Assembly (NCBI RefSeq): GCF_003325355.1
Contig: NZ_CP030850.1
Span: 744,001 to 808,000, forward strand
Direction: 5' to 3'
DNA from: Runella rosea
Lineage (GTDB): Bacteria > Bacteroidota > Bacteroidia > Cytophagales > Spirosomataceae
Length of the DNA: 64,000 bases
Shown here: one piece after another, positions 52,309 to 60,588 of the stretch
Layout of the letters: the number at the start of each line of letters is the position of its first letter
Position numbering within the stretch: the stretch's first letter is position 1
Translations under genes and position numbers: made by a program
Notes under the pieces: generated by a model
Told to the model about the DNA's origin: nothing
Database searches by the model: none
Seen by the model: the letters and a program-made list of their open reading frames with translations, nothing else

Positions 52309-53370
52309 TCAAAAAAAATGCTCTTTCCAATAAGACGTAACCAGCACGGGTTTGGGTACATTCTCTATTTCTTCTTCCGTTAAAAAAGCCAATTCGGGGG
52401 GTAAATTCAACGTAATTTCGGGGGGAGCTTCAAGTACCCAAAACTGCGCCTGAATACGTTGATGGGTGAGGATATGCGTGAAAATTCGGCTTGGTGGATT
52501 AATTGTTGTTTGAGAGAAAATGGCATTAATTGTTTGATTATCAATAAATTCGTCGATGCTTTGAACGATTGCCTCTGTTTCAATCAGGTAAAAGTCAAAC
52601 AACTTTTGCCAGACGTCTTTATCGGTTCGTTGACGCATGGCAATCCGTCCATTTTGGACAATGACAAAATAGTTGAAAAACCGCTCTCGCACCTTGGTTT
52701 TCTTGACTTTAACGGGCAATAAATGAATCCGTCCAGTGGCAAAAGCAACGCAATGGGGTTGAACTGGACATAACAGGCAATCAGGGGATGACGGAGTACA
52801 TTGAACAGCCCCAAACTCCATGATGGCTTGATTATAGGTTGCGGGTTGCTCGCGAGAAATAAGTTCATTGGCCAAATTGGCAAATTGCCGTTGTCCTTCG
52901 CCGCTGGTAATATCGGTATCAATCCCAAATACCCTCGACAGTACCCGGTATACGTTGCCATCTACTACCGCTACGGGTTCATCGTAAGCAAAAGACGCAA
53001 TGGCAGCAGCGGTATAAGGGCCGATTCCTTTTAGTTTAAGCAATCCTGCATAGGTTGTTGGAAATGCACCGTTGAGTTCTTCGACAATGTATTTGGCCGT
53101 TTGGTGCAGGTTGCGCGCCCGGGAATAGTAACCTAAGCCCTGCCAGAGTCGAATGACCTCTTGCTCAGGAGCATTGGCTAAATCAATGACGGTGGGGTAG
53201 GCTTCTGTAAAGCGTTCATAATAAGGTAGTCCCTGCGCGATACGGGTTTGTTGAAGAATAATTTCCGAGAGCCAGATATAGTAGGCGTTGCGGGTGCTCC
53301 GCCAGGGTAAATCACGGTGATGATACTCATACCATTTAATGAGCTCGTTGGCAAAAAACTTGTTATTCAA
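52309..53370 (-). CDS. mutY: A/G-specific adenine glycosylase
   Basis: 353 residues. It removes adenine opposite 8-oxoguanine. The helix-hairpin-helix is KGIGPYTAAAIASFAY, catalytic residues E36 (SEIILQQT) and D137 (VVDGNVYR), and the 4Fe-4S cluster C191-x6-C198-x2-C201-x5-C207. A C-terminal Nudix-like domain checks 8-oxoguanine (about 225-353). Translation appears to start at TTG (53370), since no ATG or GTG is in frame near the family start. It is followed by ssb. Confidence 0.95.
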   Translation of the reverse strand: MNNKFFANELIKWYEYHHRDLPWRSTRNAYYIWLSEIILQQTRIAQGLPYYERFTEAYPTVIDLANAPEQEVIRLWQGLGYYSRARNLHQTAKYIVEELNGAFPTTYAGLLKLKGIGPYTAAAIASFAYDEPVAVVDGNVYRVLSRVFGIDTDITSGEGQRQFANLANELISREQPATYNQAIMEFGAVQCTPSSPDCLLCPVQPHCVAFATGRIHLLPVKVKKTKVRERFFNYFVIVQNGRIAMRQRTDKDVWQKLFDFYLIETEAIVQSIDEFIDNQTINAIFSQTTINPPSRIFTHILTHQRIQAQFWVLEAPPEITLNLPPELAFLTEEEIENVPKPVLVTSYWKEHFF

Positions 53371-53435
53371 TGGTTTTCGAATGTTTGTTTTGAAATTAAG
53401 GCGTAAAAGATTTTCGCATTTTGTCGAAATTATAC

Positions 53436-53443
53436 TACTTTTG
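53436..53443 (+). promoter_or_regulatory. Bacteroidota-type -7 element for the HU gene
   Basis: TACTTTTG fits TAnnTTTG and lies 100 bases before the chosen start. No firm -33 element is visible. Confidence 0.45.
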
Positions 53444-53543
53444 TGCGCTCAAAATAAGCCGATTGTAAAATAGATTGGCTCCGCAGGATTTTGAAACTAA
53501 TATTACAAAGAATAACAGTTTTATAACCTTAAAGTTTAAAAAA

Positions 53544-53828
53544 GTGACGAAAGCAGACTTAATTGCAGCAGTTGCCGATCAAACCGGCATCGAAAAAGCA
53601 CACGTTTCTGAAACAGTTGAAGCGTTTTTCACAGTAGTAAAAGACTCATTGGCCAAAGGCGAGAACATTTATGTTCGTGGTTTTGGTAGTTTTGTTAACA
53701 AAAAACGCGCTAAAAAAGTAGCTCGTAACATTTCTAAGAACACTGCCATCGTTATTGACGAGCATTATGTTCCAAGTTTTAAGCCTGCTAAAGTATTTGT
53801 TGAGCAAGTAAAAGGCTCAGAAAAGTAA
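53544..53828 (+). CDS. hup: HU-family histone-like DNA-binding protein
   Basis: 94 residues using the GTG at 53544, which gives the conserved start MTKADLIAAVADQTGIEKAHV; the frame opens further upstream (TTG 53475), but those 23 residues are not HU-like. The beta-arm region is GFGSFVNKKRAKKVARNISKN, and the end is ..FKPAKVFVEQVKGSEK. HU bends and compacts DNA. A TPR gene starts 34 bases later and may share the transcript. Confidence 0.92.
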   Translation: MTKADLIAAVADQTGIEKAHVSETVEAFFTVVKDSLAKGENIYVRGFGSFVNKKRAKKVARNISKNTAIVIDEHYVPSFKPAKVFVEQVKGSEK

Positions 53829-53862
53829 TTTCAACGGCACGAAGGAGCTGCCTGAAAATGTT

Positions 53863-54708
53863 ATGAACCGTTCAATCCTGATTGTTATTTTATTGGCTAC
53901 TGTACTCATTGGTGGGCTTTATAGTTTGCCAAAAGTTGTTGTTAAAAGCCAAGAGCGTGAACTTTCGGAGGGTAAAGACAGCACTCAGGCACCTGCATCG
54001 GGCCAAGCCGAAACGACTTCGACCGCTGCGGAAACTCATATTGAGCCATTGACTGCCGAACAGCAAAATTCGGTCGCGGCGCTATCTCAGCAGTTGATTT
54101 CTGCCCGGGATTCAAAGCAAAAAGGGGGAGCAGCACTAAAACTTTCTGATTTTTATCTGAACATCAGAAAATTTGACAGCGCCGCAAAGTACGCAGAAAC
54201 GCTTGCTTTGTTGGAGCCTGCCGAGCCTAACTTGCTTCGTGCTGGCGACCGTTATTATGATGCGTTTAGTTTTGCAGTTGACACCAAAAAGTCCTCAGCA
54301 TTAGGTGCTAAGGCCAGAGAATGGTACCAAAAAGCGCTTGATAAGAACCCTGCGCTTCTCAATGCCAAAGCCAACATGGCCATGACTTACGTTTCTACGG
54401 AAACGCCAATGCAGGGAATCTTGTTGTTGAGAGAAGTTTTGGCAAATGATCCAACCAATGAAGTAGCTTTGTTTAATTTGGGACTTCTATCGATGCGTTC
54501 AAACCAGTATGAAAAAGCGGTGGAACGGTTTCGTCAATTGTTGAAAGGAAATCCCATGAATTCAAAAGCTCGTTTTTATTTGGGGGTTTCATTGGCTCAA
54601 ACGGGAAAGAATAAAGAGGCGTTGGAAGAACTGTCGGTCGTGAAAGGTCAGGAGAAAGATCCAACCATTCAAGCGGCGATTGCGGAGTTGGAAAAAGACT
54701 TGAAATAA
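53863..54708 (+). CDS. Membrane-anchored TPR protein
   Basis: 281 residues. One N-terminal anchor (ILIVILLATVLIGGLYSL), a low-complexity linker rich in E, T and A, then TPR repeats (about 90-280, clearest at ALFNLGLLSMRSNQYEKAVERF and ARFYLGVSLAQTGKNKEALEEL). AAGGAG occurs at 53842-53847, about 15 bases before the ATG, a Shine-Dalgarno-like sequence at longer than ideal spacing. It is in a run with hup, the 29-residue gene and the ribonuclease, a gene order I associate with Bacteroidota. Confidence 0.85.
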   Translation: MNRSILIVILLATVLIGGLYSLPKVVVKSQERELSEGKDSTQAPASGQAETTSTAAETHIEPLTAEQQNSVAALSQQLISARDSKQKGGAALKLSDFYLNIRKFDSAAKYAETLALLEPAEPNLLRAGDRYYDAFSFAVDTKKSSALGAKAREWYQKALDKNPALLNAKANMAMTYVSTETPMQGILLLREVLANDPTNEVALFNLGLLSMRSNQYEKAVERFRQLLKGNPMNSKARFYLGVSLAQTGKNKEALEELSVVKGQEKDPTIQAAIAELEKDLK

Positions 54709-54712
54709 AACC

Positions 54713-54759
54713 GTTATTCGCGGTACTTACAAACGAATAACAAGCGGTATATGGCCGCT
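54713..54759. repeat. Paired inverted repeats upstream of the 29-residue gene
   Basis: GTTATTCG (54713-54720) and CGAATAAC (54734-54741) pair; directly after, AGCGG (54743-54747) and CCGCT (54755-54759) pair. Both lie in the 5' leader of the tiny basic gene and could act as an attenuator or a processing signal. Confidence 0.5.
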
Positions 54760-54793
54760 GTAACATACTAATTAACTTAAAAATTGTAAAGCT

Positions 54794-54883
54794 ATGCCTT
54801 GCGGAAAGAAAAGAAAAAGACACAAAATCGCTACTCACAAACGGAAAAAGCGCCTCAGAAAAAATCGTCATAAGAAGAAGTAA
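54794..54883 (+). CDS. 29-residue, highly basic, ribosomal-type protein
   Basis: The reading is MPCGKKRKRHKIATHKRKKR then LRKNRHKKK; 18 of 29 residues are K, R or H. Its charge and pattern resemble the AURKAIP1/COX24-like small ribosomal proteins (mitochondrial mS38, mycobacterial bS22), and near-identical tiny proteins occur across Bacteroidota to my knowledge. It probably binds ribosomal RNA. It is the kind of gene missed by length-limited gene finders. The start is ATG at 54794, and the terminator at 54889 follows. Confidence 0.8.
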   Translation: MPCGKKRKRHKIATHKRKKRLRKNRHKKK

Positions 54884-54888
54884 TTTAT

Positions 54889-54928
54889 CCCAAAACCAAG
54901 GTGCTTTTCAACCTTGGTTTTGGGTTTT
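54889..54928 (+). terminator. Terminator of the 29-residue gene
   Basis: CCCAAAACCAAGGT (54889-54902) pairs with ACCTTGGTTTTGGG (54911-54924) followed by TTTT. Confidence 0.9.
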
Positions 54929-54992
54929 ATATACTTCGTCAAATGCCTTTTTGACTATGTAGTTGTTTTGAACCATTCGTAAGGTTTACGGA

Positions 54993-56582
54993 ATGGTTTT
55001 CACCTTAGATCCTTACAAAACATTGAGTAGCGAATTAATCATCAGTGCCTCACAAAAAGGGACACGCATAGCGCTTTTACAACAAAAGCGCCTTGTGGAG
55101 TACCACGTTGAGGAGTCGGAAAACAGTTTTACGGTCGGTGATATTTATTTAGGAACTGTTCGGAAACTTGTTACTGGTTTGAACGCTGCTTTTGTTGACA
55201 TCGGATATGAAAAAGATGCTTTTCTACATTACCATGATTTAGGTGCAAATGTCCAATCGCTTAACAAACTGACCAAAGAGGTCATTGCTAAGCGAATGAA
55301 TTCTGGCAAATTGAATAACTTCAAAATGGAGCCAGAAATTGACAAACTTGGAAAAATTGACAAAGTATTGGGTAAAAATCAGCCCATACTCGTCCAGGTT
55401 GTCAAAGAGCCTATTTCTACTAAAGGCCCCCGTTTATCTTGCGATATTTCTATTGCAGGTCGCTACGCGGTGTTAGTTCCCTTTTCAAATTCAGTCAATA
55501 TCTCTAAAAAAATTACGGATAAGGCTGAACGTACCCGTTTACACCGATTGATGACATCGGTAAAACCCGCCAATTTCGGCATTATTGTTCGCACCGTAGC
55601 GGCCAATAAGGAAGTGGAAGAATTGGATAGAGATATTCAAAACTCCATTCAAAAGTGGGAAAACGGAATGAAAATGCTCACCGAAGCAAAACCTCGTGAC
55701 CGAATTATCGGGGAGATGAATCGGGCGTCGTCTATTATGCGCGATTTACTGAATGATACTTTTGATAGTATCACGGTGGATACCAAAGATATGTACGACG
55801 ACATCAAAGGGTTTATTCACACGATTGCGCCTGATAAAGAGAAAATACTCAAACTTTACAGCGGTAAAAATAAGCTGTTTGAGCAGGTAGGCCTTGAAAA
55901 GCAAATTAAATCATTGTTTGGACGCTCGGTAAGCCTTCCAGGAGGCGGGTATCTTATCGTAGAACATACCGAAGCACTCCACGTGATAGATGTCAACAGC
56001 GGTAACAAGTCCAATAACGAGGAAAATCAGGAAGACACGGCACTGCACACCAACATTGAAGCGGCGAAAGAAATTGCCCGCCAATTGCGCTTGCGCGATA
56101 TGGGCGGAATCATTGTGGTAGACTTCATTGATATGAAGAAAGCCGAGCACAAAAAGCAACTATACGACGAAATGAAAGCCGAAATGAAGGCCGACCGTTC
56201 GAAGTTTACGTTGCTCCCGCTGACAAAGTTTGGGTTGATGCAGATTACGCGCCAACGGGTTCGTCCAGAAATTAACATTGTGACCCGCGAAGTGTGTCCA
56301 ACGTGTAATGGAACTGGTACGATTCAGCCCAGTATCCTGATTTCGGATATTATTGAAAATAACCTTGAATATCTCCTTACCCGTCAAAATGAACAAAAGG
56401 TGTCGGTAGCCCTTCACCCGTACTTGCACGCGTACTTTACGGCGGGATTCCCGTCGCCCCGACTCAAGTGGTTGTTTAGATATAAATCGTGGGTTAAACT
56501 TCTGAAAGACAGCTCATTGGCTGTGACAGAGTTTAAATTCTATGATAAATACGGTGAAGAAATAGAAATCGCAGCAACTTGA
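54993..56582 (+). CDS. rng: Ribonuclease G/E family
   Basis: 529 residues. It cleaves single-stranded RNA and processes 5S or 16S rRNA and mRNA. An S1 domain with insert covers about 35-130 (GDIYLGTVRKLVTGLNAAFVDIGYEKDAFLHYHDL). The catalytic acid pair is the aspartate in LHVIDVNSG and the one in GGIIVVDFID. The zinc-link CPTCNGTG is at about 432-439. The length fits RNase G-like enzymes without the long RNase E tail. It is preceded by the 29-residue basic gene. Confidence 0.93.
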   Translation: MVFTLDPYKTLSSELIISASQKGTRIALLQQKRLVEYHVEESENSFTVGDIYLGTVRKLVTGLNAAFVDIGYEKDAFLHYHDLGANVQSLNKLTKEVIAKRMNSGKLNNFKMEPEIDKLGKIDKVLGKNQPILVQVVKEPISTKGPRLSCDISIAGRYAVLVPFSNSVNISKKITDKAERTRLHRLMTSVKPANFGIIVRTVAANKEVEELDRDIQNSIQKWENGMKMLTEAKPRDRIIGEMNRASSIMRDLLNDTFDSITVDTKDMYDDIKGFIHTIAPDKEKILKLYSGKNKLFEQVGLEKQIKSLFGRSVSLPGGGYLIVEHTEALHVIDVNSGNKSNNEENQEDTALHTNIEAAKEIARQLRLRDMGGIIVVDFIDMKKAEHKKQLYDEMKAEMKADRSKFTLLPLTKFGLMQITRQRVRPEINIVTREVCPTCNGTGTIQPSILISDIIENNLEYLLTRQNEQKVSVALHPYLHAYFTAGFPSPRLKWLFRYKSWVKLLKDSSLAVTEFKFYDKYGEEIEIAAT

Positions 56583-56603
56583 TTTCTTTAAAACATTGAT
56601 AAA

Positions 56604-56675
56604 GGGTTAAGAGTTAAAAGTTAGGGGTTAATGCAAACCTTTAATTTTTGACTTTTAACCCTTAACTTTTTAACT
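56604..56675. repeat. Low-complexity GTTAA-rich inverted repeat
   Basis: GTTAAAAGT (56613-56621) and ACTTTTAAC (56651-56659) are exact 9-bp arms inside a stretch of repeated GGGTTAA-type words that ends one base before the next start codon. It may end the ribonuclease transcript or be a dispersed intergenic repeat. Confidence 0.5.
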
Positions 56676-57185
56676 ATGAAATTTACAACTTTAGCCATCC
56701 GCACGTGGCGTTTTTTTTCAATGATTGCGGTGTTTGGTATATCTATTTACAGTTACAGTCTTTTTAGTGCTGATGTCGGTGTACACTTTGACGCCTTCGG
56801 TAAAGCCGACGAATTCATTGGTAAATCAGATGTTTTCTATATTTTGGTCGCTTTGATTGTGGCCAACAACGTTCTTTTTCCCGCTTTGGGGCGTCAACTC
56901 ATTAAATTACCGAGTCATCTATTGCCCATTCCGAACCAAACCGAATGGGCCGCGCAACGCGATGACCTCAACGAGCATATTCAAAACTGGATTTTTAGCT
57001 TGGTTGCAATGATTAATACCATTATTGCCATGACGGTATTTGTTCTTGCCACGGTAAATAATGAATTTACCTTTAAAATCGGCGATTTTGAAGGGTTATT
57101 CTATCTAGTTGTGATTTTGTTGTTAATCATCGTTTTGGCATTGCCCATTCGGTTGATGATGAAACCAAAAGTAGAGGAGCTTTAG
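56676..57185 (+). CDS. Membrane protein of unknown function
   Basis: 169 residues with four hydrophobic segments (residues about 10-30, 50-68, 105-125, 140-160). The second segment starts FYILVALIVANNVLF and the end is LPIRLMMKPKVEEL. No catalytic motif is visible and I do not recognise the family. It lies 17 bases before the queA-like gene and may be co-transcribed. Confidence 0.7.
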   Translation: MKFTTLAIRTWRFFSMIAVFGISIYSYSLFSADVGVHFDAFGKADEFIGKSDVFYILVALIVANNVLFPALGRQLIKLPSHLLPIPNQTEWAAQRDDLNEHIQNWIFSLVAMINTIIAMTVFVLATVNNEFTFKIGDFEGLFYLVVILLLIIVLALPIRLMMKPKVEEL

Positions 57186-57202
57186 TCAGTAGAGGGTCTG
57201 TT

Positions 57203-58435
57203 ATGCAAAATCTCCCCGAAATACCACTCGCGGACTATCATTACGACTTACCCGATGAGCGTATTGCCCGCTTTCCTGTTGAGCCACGGGATACTTCAAA
57301 GCTGCTAATTTTTGACAATGGTCAAATCCAGCACGAGCAATTTTATGATTTATCGCTGTTTTTGCCGCAGCATACTTTTTTGGTTTTTAACAATACGAAA
57401 GTAATTCCAGCGCGGGTCTTTTTTCAAAAAGCAACGGGAGCAACCATCGAAATCTTTTTACTGCATCCAGAAGCTCCCTCTCGAATTATTAACGACATCA
57501 TGCAACAGACCCAGTTTTGCGTTTGGAGTTGTATGATCGGGAATAAGAAACGTTGGAAAGTGGGAGAAAAACTCAGTATTGAGTGTTTGGTGCAAGGAAC
57601 AAAGTGCAGCGTAGAGGCCGAGCTGATTGATAACGAAAGAAATTGGGTTCAATTCAGTTGGTCGGGGGGCTTGTATTTTGCCGATGTGATTCGGGCATTG
57701 GGCGAAATTCCGTTGCCTCCCTATTTGGGGCGTCATGCCGATGCACATGATTCGGATACGTATCAAACAGTGTATTCAAAAGTAGAAGGGGCAGTAGCGG
57801 CACCAACGGCCGGGCTTCATTTTACAGAAAATGTATTTCAGAAACTTTCTGCCAAAGGCATCCACCACGATTTTGTGACCCTGCACGTGGGGGCGGGTAC
57901 GTTCCAACCCGTAAAGGTCCAGAATGCGGTAGAGCATACCATGCACTCTGAGCAAGTGGTTTTTAAAAAGTCTTTTATTGAAAATCTTCTTTTGCATATT
58001 GAGCAAGTGGTTGCCGTGGGTACTACTTCTATGCGCTCTTTAGAAAGTTTGTACTGGATTGGGGTAAAACTGCTGACTTCGTCTTTAGGCCAAAGAAATG
58101 ACGGTGAGCATTTTTTTATTGAAAAGCTGACTCCTTACTTGGATTATTCCTTCGAACCCACACCTCAAGCGTCTTTAAAGGCTATTTTGGCTTACATGGC
58201 GGATGCTCAGCTAGAAGAATTGGTGGGGGAGACAGAGATAATGATTTTTCCAGGCTATCGTTTCAAAATATGTAAAGGACTGATTACGAATTATCACCAA
58301 CCTGGCTCGACGTTGATGCTGCTCGTGGCGGCATTTTTGGGTCCACAGTGGCGTAGTGTTTATCACGCAGCTTTGGCCAACGATTATCGCTTTTTAAGTT
58401 ACGGAGATTCCTCACTGTTGTGGAGAGTCGATTAG
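57203..58435 (+). CDS. queA: S-adenosylmethionine:tRNA ribosyltransferase-isomerase (QueA-like)
   Basis: 410 residues. It transfers the ribosyl group of S-adenosylmethionine to queuosine-precursor tRNA. Family blocks are YDLPDERIARFPVEPRDTSKLLI, FLVFNNTKVIPARVFF, YQTVYSKVEGAVAAPTAGLHF and LHVGAGTFQPVKV, then GTTSMRSLES. The length exceeds the usual approximately 350 residues and places it with the longer second Bacteroidota form, so it may be a paralogue with a modified role. A 19-bp hairpin follows. Confidence 0.85.
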   Translation: MQNLPEIPLADYHYDLPDERIARFPVEPRDTSKLLIFDNGQIQHEQFYDLSLFLPQHTFLVFNNTKVIPARVFFQKATGATIEIFLLHPEAPSRIINDIMQQTQFCVWSCMIGNKKRWKVGEKLSIECLVQGTKCSVEAELIDNERNWVQFSWSGGLYFADVIRALGEIPLPPYLGRHADAHDSDTYQTVYSKVEGAVAAPTAGLHFTENVFQKLSAKGIHHDFVTLHVGAGTFQPVKVQNAVEHTMHSEQVVFKKSFIENLLLHIEQVVAVGTTSMRSLESLYWIGVKLLTSSLGQRNDGEHFFIEKLTPYLDYSFEPTPQASLKAILAYMADAQLEELVGETEIMIFPGYRFKICKGLITNYHQPGSTLMLLVAAFLGPQWRSVYHAALANDYRFLSYGDSSLLWRVD

Positions 58436-58456
58436 AAAATTCAAATTTGTTTATAC

Positions 58457-58497
58457 ACACAAAAGGGTTGAAAGTCTGACTTTCAACCCTTTTGTGT
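58457..58497. terminator. 19-bp perfect hairpin between convergent genes
   Basis: ACACAAAAGGGTTGAAAGT (58457-58475) pairs perfectly with ACTTTCAACCCTTTTGTGT (58479-58497) around CTG. There is no T-run after it, but it contains TTTT/AAAA on the outer part. Confidence 0.6.
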
Positions 58498-58518
58498 ATG
58501 AGTGAGTTATAAAAGAAT

Positions 58519-59367
58519 TTATTTTCCGCAAGCTTTCAACACGTTGGTATGGTTTAGTATGTAGGCACCATCGTTGGTTTTTTTTGCCAGTTCTAATCCT
58601 TTTTGGGCATCGGCGATGGCTACGTCGCATTTTCCGATTTTAGCGGCAATTTTCCCCCGCAGATAGTAGGTCCAGTATTCTTTTTCTTTCTCGACCACTT
58701 TATTGGCCCATTCGTAGGCTTTGTTCAAATCGCGGTTGGTGTCGTAGTAATAATTTGCGGCGTCTGAGTACGTACCTTCAGTGACCGTAGGCGCGTTTAA
58801 TTTTTGTTGAATCTCCGCCATGATTTGCGCATCGGGGTCGTGCGAAATGCTGAATTTGGCCTGTAAATTCTCCCAACGAATGGCGATTTTGGCCGAATTG
58901 GGCGTAAAGTCGGTAAATTCAATCGTGAAATACTCTTCCGTTTTTGCCGTTTTTTCGGCTTTTACCTTAAACCTGAGGAGGTCGTCAGTTTGTTTGTAAT
59001 CATACGCCCCCCATTGATTGGGGTTTTTGCTCAGGATAATCGTCCATTCTGTTTCGGTCGGGATGGTAAACAAACCATACGTTCCCGCAGGCACTTTTTG
59101 TCCTTCGAGGGTCATTTCTTGGGATAAAATCAGGTTGGGCACTTTGTTGGCGCCCGTTCTCCAAACTTGACCATAAGGCGCTAAGGGTGTGCCGAATAAC
59201 TTACGGCCTTTCAACGATGGACGGCTGTATTCTACGGTTACATTGGCCAAACCGATGCTTTGTACTGCCGTGGCGGCGGGACTAGCGGCGGGGGTTTTGA
59301 TTTGGGCGTGCGCCATTCCTAGGCTTAGCCAAAGAAGGAGCGTGCTTACGGAGGAGAAAAGTTTCAT
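58519..59367 (-). CDS. DUF2911 domain protein, secreted
   Basis: 282 residues from the ATG at 59367; a longer frame to 59454 lacks the signal. The signal peptide ends GMAHAQ. DUF2911 covers about 30-180 (LANVTVEYSRPSLKGRKLFGTPLAPYGQVWRTGANKVPNL, then GTYGLFTIPTETEWTIILSKNPNQWGAYDY), a family of unknown function. The C-terminus has a TPR-like helical tail (about 200-282). Confidence 0.85.
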   Translation of the reverse strand: MKLFSSVSTLLLWLSLGMAHAQIKTPAASPAATAVQSIGLANVTVEYSRPSLKGRKLFGTPLAPYGQVWRTGANKVPNLILSQEMTLEGQKVPAGTYGLFTIPTETEWTIILSKNPNQWGAYDYKQTDDLLRFKVKAEKTAKTEEYFTIEFTDFTPNSAKIAIRWENLQAKFSISHDPDAQIMAEIQQKLNAPTVTEGTYSDAANYYYDTNRDLNKAYEWANKVVEKEKEYWTYYLRGKIAAKIGKCDVAIADAQKGLELAKKTNDGAYILNHTNVLKACGK

Positions 59368-59471
59368 TGTAAATCGTGTTTTTAAGTTGTTAAAGAGACT
59401 GTAAAACAACAAAAACCTTTTTCGTAGAACAACTCCTCCCGACTGAATCGTCAAAAAAACGGCCTGAAAGG

Positions 59472-59756
59472 TTAATTCCAGCGCGGTTTGGTAATAATTA
59501 TCATGAGCATAAATAAAGCATACAGTAGCCCGGGTACGGCCAAAATAGCCAGAACGATCTTGGCTATACGGAGATAGTCATTTGATTTTAGCCACAGACT
59601 CCCCAGCATAATGGCGCCGATGCCCAATAAAATCATGACCCATAGGCCCATATTGAAGGAAGAAACGGAGCCGTCTACTAAGCCAATGAAGAAAAAATAC
59701 AGCACCACCAGCGATATGGCAGCGTCGATGCCCCAAAGAACCCAAAAAAGTGTCAT
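59472..59756 (-). CDS. Small membrane protein
   Basis: 94 residues with three hydrophobic segments (about 5-25, 36-53, 62-85), starting MTLFWVLWGIDAAISLVVLY. No function can be assigned. It is the first chromosomal gene beside the AT-rich pair. Confidence 0.65.
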   Translation of the reverse strand: MTLFWVLWGIDAAISLVVLYFFFIGLVDGSVSSFNMGLWVMILLGIGAIMLGSLWLKSNDYLRIAKIVLAILAVPGLLYALFMLMIIITKPRWN

Positions 59757-59837
59757 TGTGTATATTGTCTAGCGGTTGAATATCTTGGTATAAATGTGCT
59801 GTTTATTTTGTTAGAATACTTTATTGGTAATGAAATA

Positions 59838-59861
59838 GGCTTTGTGCAGGTCCGTCAAGCC
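59838..59861. repeat. Short hairpin beside the AT-rich pair's terminal motif
   Basis: GGCTT (59838-59842) and AAGCC (59857-59861) pair about 20 bases beyond the TGTTAGCTGTG motif. It stands in the same relative place as the hairpin at 8017-8058. Confidence 0.35.
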
Positions 59862-59882
59862 ACACTTATACAAAACCTCTTG

Positions 59883-60173
59883 TTAGCTGTGGTTTTTCAT
59901 CCTTTCGTAGATTCTATCAAATTTCTCAGAAAGTTTCAAGTATTCTTTTGTCCAACCATTTTGCAAAGAATGTTCTTGAAATGTAGAAGTTGGCAAAAAG
60001 TGCATATTGATATTTTCTAAACAAGTGTTGTCGCCAAATTTAATTTGTTCAATAAATGAATCTAACTCATCTCTTATCTCTTTTGCTGTTTCATAGCTTG
60101 TCCAAATCATATCTGAATTGTCTACAAATTTCTCTCTTACTTTTTTTAATATTTCAATTAGTTCATTTGTCAT
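59883..60173 (-). CDS. AT-rich protein of unknown function (second gene of the pair)
   Basis: 96 residues, acidic and helical (MTNELIEILKKVREKFVDNS then SYETAKEIRDELDSFIEQIKFG), with no recognised domain. The stop codon TAA lies inside the GCTAACAAG motif. Its first 11 bases overlap the end of the preceding gene, so the two are translated together. Composition is AT-rich against the surrounding genes. Confidence 0.65.
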   Translation of the reverse strand: MTNELIEILKKVREKFVDNSDMIWTSYETAKEIRDELDSFIEQIKFGDNTCLENINMHFLPTSTFQEHSLQNGWTKEYLKLSEKFDRIYERMKNHS

Positions 60174-60588
60174 TACAATAATTAAATTCTAATTGATAAT
60201 TTTCAGCAACACACTCAAATGTATTGTCTTTAAAGAAGAATATATAATGATGTAATTTTCTTTTGTCAACTGTTTCATTTAGAGTAATTTGTCCTACAGG
60301 AAAATCTGTTTCCCAGTCTGTGTTTAATTTATAAAACTGACCCCATGGTAAGTCTGTATATTTATAACGATATTGACCCATAAAGTAGCCTTCATCATTC
60401 ATAGAATTGAAACAATATTTATGACAATGAAAGAAAGTTATTTTGGCTTTATCACCTTCATTAAAATTGTCGTAAATAAAGTAATTAACGAAAAAATCAA
60501 TTATCACAGAAGTTCCGCCAATCACAAGTTCAACGCCTGGTGAATTTGGGTCAGCATTCCAATCTATTGTAAATTGAGTGTAAGTCAT
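60163..60588 (-). CDS. AT-rich protein of unknown function (first gene of the pair)
   Basis: 141 residues, rich in F, Y and N, beta-like (GVELVIGGTSVIIDFFVNYFIYDNF, ITFFHCHKYCF), without a signal peptide or membrane segment. No family is recognised; the size, AT-richness and pairing resemble immunity-type or accessory proteins. It starts at the ATG at 60588 and overlaps the 96-residue gene by 11 bases. Confidence 0.65.
   Translation of the reverse strand: MTYTQFTIDWNADPNSPGVELVIGGTSVIIDFFVNYFIYDNFNEGDKAKITFFHCHKYCFNSMNDEGYFMGQYRYKYTDLPWGQFYKLNTDWETDFPVGQITLNETVDKRKLHHYIFFFKDNTFECVAENYQLEFNYCNDK

Noticed and set aside
59796-60020. A plus-strand frame of 74 codons in the AT-rich pair
   Set aside because: It runs antisense across the TGTTAGC motif and the second gene of the pair, whose frame is better supported by overlap with its neighbour.
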